Shown piece after piece: positions 54,445 to 62,690 of a DNA stretch of 64,000 nucleotides. Source of the stretch: a virus; the IMG/VR virus record IMGVR_UViG_3300022562_001652, positions 1 through 64,000 of that record; one strand, written 5' to 3'. How positions within the stretch are numbered: position 1 is the stretch's first letter; every line of letters begins with the position of its first letter. Position numbers and translations under genes: made by a program. The notes beneath the pieces were generated by a model. The model did no database searches. It was not told where the DNA came from and worked only from the letters and a program-made list of their open reading frames with translations.

Positions 54445-56394
54445 CTATTCCTCCTCCAATCCAAGAACGGTGATCGGGTATACAGTGAACTCAGGAGGAG
54501 CCGGCCATCCCCCATCTCTGAGAACCGTGAACTCAAACCCAGGAGTCGCGGAATCTAGAGAAACGACACCGTTGACGACTCCCTGAAAATTCGGCCCAAA
54601 CTCCGTTCCGTCGTACAGAAAGTCCCAACCCGCACGTCCAGCATAGCGAGCTCGCACGAGCATGCGGCGCATGGGCGCGCTACACAGAACGCGGAAGGTG
54701 ACAGCCGTGTAGCGGTAGACTGCCTGGCCAAGCGGAGGAGACACGAACTGGACAGTTGGCCTGTTTCCCGACCCTCCGGGGTTAATGCACGTATCGAACG
54801 CCGGCTCAGCGACACCCCACGAGAACGTTTCGACCGTCAGATGCCCTTCTGAGTCAAAAGCGTAGGCAGTCAAAGACATGTTCGCAGGCCAACCCCCTCG
54901 ATCAAAACTAAAACGCCAACCGTTCGTGATGGCCACCAAGGTGGAGTTCGTTATGTAAGCAGGCTCGAAGCCCACACCCCAAACATGAGCGAGCTCCCCG
55001 GAGTGCCCTGTAAAGGTAAAAATAGGAATGATGAACGTGATGTCGTCGTCTACGTCCGTAAAATCGACAATGATGACATCGTCTGGATCTATCGCGCCTT
55101 CCGGAGGATCGACGAGAGTGATGACAGGCGGAGAACCACTGAACTCCTCGGTTCCAGCAAACTCGAAAAAGATTCCGCCGGCTACCACTGTCCCACCATC
55201 AAGGTAGACCGACGGCGCATCGTCCGCGTTGGTTCGCCACAGACCACCAAACCCTGATGTGCCTGTGGAATAGCCCTGTTTCCACCCAGTAGGTGGGTTA
55301 GAGGTACCAAAACCAACAGCCATGATCAACATACCGTTTGCTCGATCAGACACGGGGTCATCGAGCGTGAAGGAAAACTCACCGTTGGCGTTGACCGTCT
55401 CGGCCTTGCTCTGAATGATGCCTGTACCACTCCCCACGCTAGGATCGAAGTTGGCCACCTCGATGATACGAAAATCGTGAATCGAGCCTGTAGACGAGCG
55501 TGTCAATCGTATCGTAACCGTCGACGACACAGTTGGGATCGACATCCTCCAGACGTAGTGCTTCCTGGATGTTCCGCTCGTCGCGAACGACTGCTCCACC
55601 GTGAAGGTGTACCCCGTCGCGTCGATCGTCGCAGATTGTGGATGATTGAGGCAGAAGTGAACGAAGTACTGTCTCCCTTTAATCACGTCTACGTTATGGA
55701 TGAAGACGGTAGAAGAAGCCGCTCCTGTGTCGAATGCGAAAGCAACGCGGAAACTAACAGGGTTGGCTCCGTGAAGAATCTCCACGGCGATACCACACCA
55801 TGACGTATTAGGCCCTGAGGCAGACACTGAACCAGTAGGGTCAATTCCTTCGAGAGCCTGAAGCTCTAGTCTGTTGCTAGACGCCCCAAGCTGTATGTCC
55901 AGCGTCTCTGAAAAACCCGTCCTAGGAGTAATGGCGGACGTCGTACTGGCAGCAAAGAAAGCAGCTGTACCATTACGCTGATCGGTGCCGGTAAGACCGA
56001 AAGAAAAAGAGGTTCCGGATCCTGTTCCCTTTGTAGCCGTCCCGACAGCGTTAGCCCCCCAAGTACCGGTAGTGTCAACACCGCTCCACCACTGACCACC
56101 CCAACCGATCGCCGTCTGAGAGGCACCAGCATTTATGGTGACGGCGGTCAGTGTGTCCGTGTCCATCATGGTCCGGAAAAGGCACAGCCTTCTAGTAGTG
56201 CTGATCAGGACCGTGTCTATGAAAACCCACGTCTCTCCCCCATTGCCGGTCAGCGTGGGTTGTGCCGGAGTTGTGTCGTTGGTAAGGGTTGCTACAAGAC
56301 AGACGCAGTTAGCCGGAAGCGTCATGTTCCCGACGATCGAAGAAACAGACGCCCCGCTTCCAGAACCAAGACTTCCTGAAAAAGGTGCCGTCAT
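54445..56394 (-). CDS. Tail/baseplate fibre protein, 649 aa
   Basis: Several beta-sandwich domains. The N-terminal 210 residues (NMTLPANCVCLVATLTNDTT ... WWSGVDTTGTWG) resemble the module in the gene at 56404 and in the giant fibre. The middle has a DPP-x-GA turn with VDFTDVDDD, and the C-terminal 100 residues hold an Ig-like domain (TAVTFRVLCSAPMRRMLVRA). No enzymatic motif. Confidence 0.75.
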   Translation of the reverse strand: MTAPFSGSLGSGSGASVSSIVGNMTLPANCVCLVATLTNDTTPAQPTLTGNGGETWVFIDTVLISTTRRLCLFRTMMDTDTLTAVTINAGASQTAIGWGGQWWSGVDTTGTWGANAVGTATKGTGSGTSFSFGLTGTDQRNGTAAFFAASTTSAITPRTGFSETLDIQLGASSNRLELQALEGIDPTGSVSASGPNTSWCGIAVEILHGANPVSFRVAFAFDTGAASSTVFIHNVDVIKGRQYFVHFCLNHPQSATIDATGYTFTVEQSFATSGTSRKHYVWRMSIPTVSSTVTIRLTRSSTGSIHDFRIIEVANFDPSVGSGTGIIQSKAETVNANGEFSFTLDDPVSDRANGMLIMAVGFGTSNPPTGWKQGYSTGTSGFGGLWRTNADDAPSVYLDGGTVVAGGIFFEFAGTEEFSGSPPVITLVDPPEGAIDPDDVIIVDFTDVDDDITFIIPIFTFTGHSGELAHVWGVGFEPAYITNSTLVAITNGWRFSFDRGGWPANMSLTAYAFDSEGHLTVETFSWGVAEPAFDTCINPGGSGNRPTVQFVSPPLGQAVYRYTAVTFRVLCSAPMRRMLVRARYAGRAGWDFLYDGTEFGPNFQGVVNGVVSLDSATPGFEFTVLRDGGWPAPPEFTVYPITVLGLEEE

Positions 56395-56403
56395 TTTTCT
56401 TCT

Positions 56404-57282
56404 TTAGACCTCGTCTGGAAGGAAGTCTTCGTCGCCGAAAAGACCGCCCAGATCGTTGTCGCAGCCTCCGATCGCCGTGAGTAGATTCGCCGTGAGCTCG
56501 CCGTAGGTAACATCAAAGGCAGGAGGCATGAACTGGTGTCTCATGATCTTCGCCTTGTACGTATCGTAGGAGTCCGCCGCCTCGACCAGAGGCTCGAAGA
56601 CCCGAACGAGCCCGACAGCGCCAGAAAGCGTCACCGACGCGTTCGACGCGACGGATGAAAGAGGACTCGTGTGCGGGTTCGTCTGAAGAGAGTCGACGAG
56701 CATCGCCGACGCCTGTGCCGATTCCACGCGTGATCGAATCGCCAGAAAAGGGGACGGATCGGAGAGCTTCGGCGTGAGCGAGGCATGCGTAGCTCCGAAG
56801 AAGAAAAGAGAACGTGAGTAGGCCTTGAAGCTCGACGACCCTGAGGAAGGAGTCGACACGGACGTGACGCCGGTCTGTGTGTTGGCCGTCCCCACGCTCC
56901 CTCCAGGAGCGTAATACCCAAACGGGTAGTTGACCGGATCATACAGGATATCCTGCTGCACGCCTCGACAGGCCTCTACGACGCACACCATCGGCTTGGA
57001 TGCCGAGTAGCTGAAGACGGACGAGGTAGGGCCTTCTTGATCTTCTTCATCCACACTCACGTAGTGAAGAGCGGTGAAGACGATCTGATCACCTATCTCG
57101 ATCGGGTTCGGCTCCACGACCCATGCAGACGGCGGCGTAAGCACCGTCCCCACATATCCCTGAACGACGATGTAGGCGAAGAGGAGATCTCCGGCCTTCA
57201 GGCTCTCAAAGGCAGGCGTAGCCACCTCTATTGAGGAGCCCACGACGGCGCTAGACGTGCTTCCGAGGAACTTGACCGACAT
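56404..57282 (-). CDS. Tail-associated beta-sandwich protein, 292 aa
   Basis: Residues 1-190 form one domain with AGDLLFAYIVVQGYVGTVLT, PPSAWVV and a C-terminal GATHASLTP strand, the same type of module as in the two large fibres. The C-terminal 70 residues are helical (DSYDTYKAKIMRHQFMPP). The ATG overlaps the gpJ-like stop by one base. A role in the fibre network is inferred. Confidence 0.72.
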   Translation of the reverse strand: MSVKFLGSTSSAVVGSSIEVATPAFESLKAGDLLFAYIVVQGYVGTVLTPPSAWVVEPNPIEIGDQIVFTALHYVSVDEEDQEGPTSSVFSYSASKPMVCVVEACRGVQQDILYDPVNYPFGYYAPGGSVGTANTQTGVTSVSTPSSGSSSFKAYSRSLFFFGATHASLTPKLSDPSPFLAIRSRVESAQASAMLVDSLQTNPHTSPLSSVASNASVTLSGAVGLVRVFEPLVEAADSYDTYKAKIMRHQFMPPAFDVTYGELTANLLTAIGGCDNDLGGLFGDEDFLPDEV

Positions 57283-59603
57283 CAGAACACGAACACGTTG
57301 GCCCCAGTGATGCGGGCCAACTGGCTATCGGCAACGGGTACGTTGGATGACGGAGACACGATCCTCACGTCCGCAACGTCGCGAAGCGCCTTCGTCCTAT
57401 GAATGATCTCGGAAAGAATGATCTCATCCCCCATGCCGAGGTTGTTCACGTAGGCCTGCACCACCTGCTTCACGAGATCGTAGAGAGGGCCAGCCGACAC
57501 ACCGGATCTTGGAAGAACAGCGATCTGGAAAGTCGGGACAATGACCGTCGGCGCCACCACGAGGACTTTCACCCCGTGAGAGCGCACACCCATGAAGTCC
57601 GCGAAGTCGGTCGGATCTCCGTTCACAGCCCGCTGGACCAAAGCAGCCAGCCCTTTAGCGAATGAGTAAGCTCCAACACTAGGAGACACGTTGTCGCCCG
57701 CCGCCACGACGGCGTCGTGGTCCAGGAGAGGATCGGCGACCTCCAAGTCCCCGTTGGCCTCGTTGAAGTTGAACCCCTCTCCAGGAACCAGAGGAAGGCT
57801 CTTTTCAGAAAAAAGAACCTGGTAGGGGCCAGATGCCGGCGTGGCTCCTCCTGCGTCGAGCGTGAAGGTATCAGCCGTGTTGGAAACGATCGTCCAGAGA
57901 TCCTCGTTTGAATCGAGCAACACACGGTTCGCATGCTCGTTCACGGTCATGGTCTGCGTGGTGTCTACGAGCGTATTGGCGCTGGTACCAGTGCTACTCG
58001 AGGAGACGTATGGGGACGAGGCGAGATCGAGAACGGCGTACGCTCCAGACGTGGGGGTACCGCCCGAAGCATCCAAAGTGAAGCGGATCGCCGTGTTCGA
58101 CAGGATCTCGTAGAACTGATCGTCCGCCGTTTTGAGGAACATCCCCGCGAAGGCGTCCGTCGTCATATTTTGCGTCGTGTCTTCCAGGTAATTCGTCCCT
58201 ACGCTCGTGGATTCGCCACGGTTCACGCTCACGTAGACGCGAGGAGTACGCGACACCAAGGGCTGCTCTTGCACGAGGAAAGGAGCGGCAGCATGAAGCC
58301 TCCCTCTCCGATCTCCGGACGTCGCATTGGAGATGAGCACGTCCCTCCCTGTAAACGTCTCTCGCTCCACGACAAAGCTCGTGGATCCGTCGGAGATGTA
58401 CAAAAGAGAGGTCCCAGTGGGAAGAACAGGCTCGATCACCTGTGCGAACCGAACCCTGCTGTTAGACACCTCGTCGTATAGACGAACAACGTGCGTTTCT
58501 ATAGAGAGCGCCGTCCTTCCTCCGAAGCTGGCTACGAAGTTCTCGATCCTCTCGGCGTACTCCTCGTCTTTCTCCCGATCGCGGCCTCCGCCTGCAGGAA
58601 GCGGGTTAGACACCACGGCGCCAGAGAAGGGTGCGGAGGTGATCTTGGAGATCGTCCCAGATCCGACGTTCGTGTCCAACCCGACCACCGAACACAGAGC
58701 GTCTACGAGCTCCGTCCAGAACTCCCCGTCACGAAGAGTGACAGCCTCCAGCGTCTCGAAGGTAACCTGCTTGGAGCTCTCCGTAGCTGGAACGTAGACC
58801 AGCGTCCCTGTGCCCACCACACGGTCACTTCCGAACGTGCTTTGAACGACCACGGTATCGGCCAGATGTGCGAACGTCGTACCAGAACCCAAGGAAAGCA
58901 CGTCTCCAGCACGAGTGAACGTCCGTGCCTCCTCCTGCGCCGTCCCCTGCTCGAAGATCACGGTTCCGGACAGGTTCCACGCTGCTCCGGTCCCAGACGC
59001 GAGGGTAGCCGTCATGCCGCCGATGCTGATGCCGCTCGCCAAGGAGCTGTGCACGGCCGCGAGAGCGACCTCTCCGTATATGGCGTGCGGGTACGCGAAC
59101 GCAGCCGGAGGCCACACTCGCGTGAACACATCTCCATTCCTAGTGAAGACCACGCGCTCGTACCGAGCCGTGCCTCTTTCCACGTCCAAGGCACCTGACG
59201 AAGGAAAGACGTCACCTTCTCCGACACCCAACGTGAAAGTGGTATCGGAAACAAGAACATCTGCAGACAGATGCCCGGATACGAGCAACGTACCGTCCCC
59301 GAACGTAACCTTGGCCGTAGACCCCTCTGCCTGAAGGCGTCGTAGGTTCTTGCGAAGGAGAGTGCCGAAATCCAAAGCCCGACGATCTAGGTCTTCGCCA
59401 CGACAGCTACGGAGACTGAAGAGCTTCGGAATCTTGGACATCTGGACATGGATGTCCGCATCGGACATGGCTGCGGCCTGCATGACGCTGAGGAGCCACG
59501 AACCTATGGTGAAGTCCGAAGTGAGACCCTGCAGCTTGCGAAAGCGCGCGACCATGTTGTCGAGCACTTCCGGGAAGGTCTTGGGTCTATAGATCGTCGT
59601 CAC
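57282..59603 (-). CDS. Baseplate J-like protein, 773 aa
   Basis: The N-terminal region (FPEVLDNMVARFRKLQGLTS ... EDLDRRALDFGTLLRKN) and the middle (DREKDEEYAERIENFVASFG) fit the gpJ/gp6 family of baseplate wedge proteins; the C-terminal domain (LYDLVKQVVQAYVNNLGMGD, LARITGANVFVF) is also typical. It is larger than P2 gpJ because beta modules are inserted around residues 430-620 (SNTADTFTLDAGGATPASG type). It builds the baseplate plate with gp25-like and spike proteins. Confidence 0.85.
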   Translation of the reverse strand: MTTIYRPKTFPEVLDNMVARFRKLQGLTSDFTIGSWLLSVMQAAAMSDADIHVQMSKIPKLFSLRSCRGEDLDRRALDFGTLLRKNLRRLQAEGSTAKVTFGDGTLLVSGHLSADVLVSDTTFTLGVGEGDVFPSSGALDVERGTARYERVVFTRNGDVFTRVWPPAAFAYPHAIYGEVALAAVHSSLASGISIGGMTATLASGTGAAWNLSGTVIFEQGTAQEEARTFTRAGDVLSLGSGTTFAHLADTVVVQSTFGSDRVVGTGTLVYVPATESSKQVTFETLEAVTLRDGEFWTELVDALCSVVGLDTNVGSGTISKITSAPFSGAVVSNPLPAGGGRDREKDEEYAERIENFVASFGGRTALSIETHVVRLYDEVSNSRVRFAQVIEPVLPTGTSLLYISDGSTSFVVERETFTGRDVLISNATSGDRRGRLHAAAPFLVQEQPLVSRTPRVYVSVNRGESTSVGTNYLEDTTQNMTTDAFAGMFLKTADDQFYEILSNTAIRFTLDASGGTPTSGAYAVLDLASSPYVSSSSTGTSANTLVDTTQTMTVNEHANRVLLDSNEDLWTIVSNTADTFTLDAGGATPASGPYQVLFSEKSLPLVPGEGFNFNEANGDLEVADPLLDHDAVVAAGDNVSPSVGAYSFAKGLAALVQRAVNGDPTDFADFMGVRSHGVKVLVVAPTVIVPTFQIAVLPRSGVSAGPLYDLVKQVVQAYVNNLGMGDEIILSEIIHRTKALRDVADVRIVSPSSNVPVADSQLARITGANVFVF

Positions 59604-59628
59604 GCCTGCCTCAGCTTTCTATTATGCC

Positions 59629-61821
59629 CTATCGGGACAGCTCCACAGAACTCGCTCGTTGAGCGTTGACGGGACGCACGTTCATACTCACACGAGCGGT
59701 TCCGGAGCTAAAAGAGAGCTTCAAGTCCGTCACGGTGTCTGTTCTCACGTCCTCCAGAAGGGACTGGCGAGCATAGAAGGTGTACAAAGGCAGGATTTCC
59801 GTCGAAGCAGGACGACCAATCGGTAGAGAAAGCCCGTAGAAAGAATCGAACGGGTGCCCGCCACGGTTGGTCGCCATCCGAAGACGGAGGGCTTGGATGT
59901 AGTTCTCGAGTCCTGCTAGGGTCGCCACATCGCTCAAGCTGTTCAAGACAGCCTTAGCCTTGAGGGGGCTCTTCGTGACCCCGTTCTTGACGTCGAACAG
60001 CAGAAGAGCATCTCGTCCGTACGCGATCTCCTCAAGTGAAGGAGGAGATCGCAGAACGAACTCATCCAAGAAGAGGGAGAAGTCGTCGCCGATCGTGGGG
60101 GTCACGGCCCACGCCCGATTCAGCGTAAGCGTGTCTTCTGTGTTCGAAACCACGTATCTCACAGGATCGACAGTCCCCGATCCCGACAACAGCGTGACCG
60201 TGAAGCCGATCCACTGATCTTCACGCCACGGATCGTGGCTCGCACACACGACCTCCAGGCTCGAACCCGTAGCTGTGATACTGCCTGCGAAGCTAGCCAC
60301 TGGGGGTGTCGGAGGATCGTTTGCGATCGTACTCCCTGTCCCCGTCCTCACAGGAACCTTGATGTACTCACCCCAAGCGATCGTACCGGAAGGCTTTCCC
60401 ACGAGCTCGGCCACGATGTAGGGAAACGAGAGGTCGTTCACGAAGACGAGATCCGTAAACGCATAGATCGTCCCCATCGTCCTGCGAGCCACGTCGTAGA
60501 TCGTCTCTCCCCTATTCACGACCACGCTTCGAAACCCGTCTGTCGAAAGCAGACGAGCGCTATCCGCAACCGGGGACCTGTCCTCTTCTCCGACGAACGG
60601 GTTCACAGGGAGAGGAGATCCCTTCTCCGGCATGAAGTCAGTCGTGAATCCTTCCTTACCACGCACCTCTGCGAAAGAAGACACCCCTTCCACAACCTTG
60701 GAAGAAAGGGGACTCTGATCCCCAAGTGGTGACACCGCGAGGTGATCCACGAGCGACGTGGCTTCGATCACCCACTCGTTCCACTCGAACGCCGGACCAT
60801 CGGACATCTCCTCGTACGTGTAGAGACGCGGCATCTCGTTGAACAAGCGATCCTTGGCTGCTTCGAAAGCCGCGATGGAAGACTGCACGAGAAGCCCCAT
60901 CGAATGCACGAGAGAGGTTCCCTCATCATACAGAGACACGATCTCGTGCACGGCGTCGACGGCCTGGTTGGCTAGCTCTCCGATCGCATACGGAACCGCA
61001 CCGACAGCAGCCCTTCCGTTAGCGACGAGCTCACGCATCCTTCCGATGGCCGATCGTACTGCTGGAAGACCTACAGCGCGTGATAGCCCCGACGCGAAAG
61101 AGCCATCGAGCAAGGAGGTACCGAACGCGACAGTACCAGGGGAAAGAACCGCGTCGGTGATCCGATCGAACAAGGAGATAGACGAACGTGGACGACGGGT
61201 CACGATGGAAGATCCGGATGGCTCGATGCATGTGAATCGGATCTCGTAGTCGTGCAGAAAGTTTCGCCCAGAAGAAAGGCGGAGAACGAACACCTGAGGC
61301 TCGATCAACCAGAACTCATCGTACTTCGTGTCGAAGTAGTGCATGCGTACCTGGTTCCCTTTCCTCTTTTCGAGCCCAAACTTGTTGAAGAGGTGCTTGA
61401 GTTCCAAGAACGCCTTGTAGCCGCTTCGGTTGGCCCTGCTCTCGTTCGCAGCAGTACTCTCGTCGACCAGCCTCCCAGAAAAACGCGTAGAAGACGCGAC
61501 CCCAGCAGCTTCTCTACGTGACAGGAGAGGATGAAGTCCCGTCGTTCCGACGATGACGGCGCTCTTCACGAGCTGTCCTCTCGACTCGATGATCTTCCCA
61601 CCTCCCTGCGAGAAGGTGATAGCTGTCGCAAACGGCTCGCTATAAGAGACCTGCTGCGGATTCAGCGCAAGGCCTACGTAGTCCGAAGATCCGACAACAT
61701 CGTCGATGTTCGCACGGAAACGAGCATCCTGATCACTGGGATCGAACTCCAAGTAGAAACCGTACATGGAAGCATCGGCCCAACGGGAAGCCGGAGGTGG
61801 AGGAGGGAGACGGAGCGTCAT
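59629..61821 (-). CDS. Baseplate protein with LysM-like and gp25-like parts, 730 aa
   Basis: The N-terminal 190 residues are a beta domain (QQVSYSEPFATAITFSQGGG) seen in tube/hub adaptor proteins. The middle carries VVNRGETIYDVARRTMGTIY, a LysM repeat like that in phage tail-hub (gpU/gp53-like) proteins. The C-terminal 130 residues (ENYIQALRLRMATNRGGHPF ... YGLSLPIGRP) look like the gp25/gpW wedge protein. The fusion of these parts in one chain is unusual, since gp25 is often separate. Confidence 0.75.
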   Translation of the reverse strand: MTLRLPPPPPASRWADASMYGFYLEFDPSDQDARFRANIDDVVGSSDYVGLALNPQQVSYSEPFATAITFSQGGGKIIESRGQLVKSAVIVGTTGLHPLLSRREAAGVASSTRFSGRLVDESTAANESRANRSGYKAFLELKHLFNKFGLEKRKGNQVRMHYFDTKYDEFWLIEPQVFVLRLSSGRNFLHDYEIRFTCIEPSGSSIVTRRPRSSISLFDRITDAVLSPGTVAFGTSLLDGSFASGLSRAVGLPAVRSAIGRMRELVANGRAAVGAVPYAIGELANQAVDAVHEIVSLYDEGTSLVHSMGLLVQSSIAAFEAAKDRLFNEMPRLYTYEEMSDGPAFEWNEWVIEATSLVDHLAVSPLGDQSPLSSKVVEGVSSFAEVRGKEGFTTDFMPEKGSPLPVNPFVGEEDRSPVADSARLLSTDGFRSVVVNRGETIYDVARRTMGTIYAFTDLVFVNDLSFPYIVAELVGKPSGTIAWGEYIKVPVRTGTGSTIANDPPTPPVASFAGSITATGSSLEVVCASHDPWREDQWIGFTVTLLSGSGTVDPVRYVVSNTEDTLTLNRAWAVTPTIGDDFSLFLDEFVLRSPPSLEEIAYGRDALLLFDVKNGVTKSPLKAKAVLNSLSDVATLAGLENYIQALRLRMATNRGGHPFDSFYGLSLPIGRPASTEILPLYTFYARQSLLEDVRTDTVTDLKLSFSSGTARVSMNVRPVNAQRASSVELSR

Positions 61822-62690
61822 TGAAGAACCACCACGTCGGAGAGATCGTCCTCTTCCATGCTCTTCGCACTAGGAAGAGTAATAGGACTACCAAAACCAC
61901 TGGTACCGGCACTCGGGTCGAACGCCGGTTTAGAAGTAGGTGCACCAAACACAGAATGCAGGTGGCTTAGAAACTTGTCCTTCAGGTTGTTGTGATCACT
62001 CACGAGAGCGTTGAACCGCTCGAGCAGGTTGTCCCCCTTCACGGCTGGATGCACCGCGTCCATTCCGAGCTGGATGGAGCCAGTTCCTTCTAGCTGCACA
62101 TGGAACGACCGATCCGTAGGACCTTCGACCACGATATTCCCTTCTGGAGTGATCGTGACTTTTGTCGGAGAGCTGCCGACGATGCGTGTGATGGACGCCG
62201 TGCCGTCCTCCTTCACCTCGAACACTGTGTCGTAGTGGCGCACCACCCTACGTTCGCCGTTCGAAGAAGCAGACGCGTAGCTCGATGACGTGCCGCGTGG
62301 GATCGCCCCCAGGATCACTGCCCTCTCCCGAGAACCGTTCAGGAAACCCACCAGAACGATGTCTCCGTCCGTGTCCCGCGCTCGTGTCGTCGTCTTCGAA
62401 AAAGAACCACCGTTCAGATTGCGGGAAGCAGGGTGGTAGACGACCTCTTCTCCGTTCGACACGCCACCGCTCCGCTCGAGAGATCGGGCTCCGTGGATAG
62501 GTTGTCCCGTAGCCGTGTCTCGGAGGTCGTACTCTACTCCTGTCCTGTTTCTGTTCCCGTCCTCGTCCACGAAGCGTCGATCGATCACAAGCGCCTCCAC
62601 CAGGCCACTGATGGAGTACCCAGAAAGACTACCAACAAGGACCGTCCCGACCCCCGCTTGCCTCGGATGCCCGTCGTACGCGTCGCTCAT
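61818..62690 (-). CDS. Baseplate spike/gpV-like protein, 290 aa
   Basis: OB-fold followed by a beta region: GTVLVGSLSGYSISGLVEAL, then DGDIVLVGFLNGSRERAVIL with the Gly-Ala-Ile-Pro typical of gpV/gp45/gp5 spikes, and repeated short strands (TITPEGNIVVEGPTDRSF). It forms the central puncturing spike. ATG 62690 overlaps the previous stop. Confidence 0.8.
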   Translation of the reverse strand: MSDAYDGHPRQAGVGTVLVGSLSGYSISGLVEALVIDRRFVDEDGNRNRTGVEYDLRDTATGQPIHGARSLERSGGVSNGEEVVYHPASRNLNGGSFSKTTTRARDTDGDIVLVGFLNGSRERAVILGAIPRGTSSSYASASSNGERRVVRHYDTVFEVKEDGTASITRIVGSSPTKVTITPEGNIVVEGPTDRSFHVQLEGTGSIQLGMDAVHPAVKGDNLLERFNALVSDHNNLKDKFLSHLHSVFGAPTSKPAFDPSAGTSGFGSPITLPSAKSMEEDDLSDVVVLQ

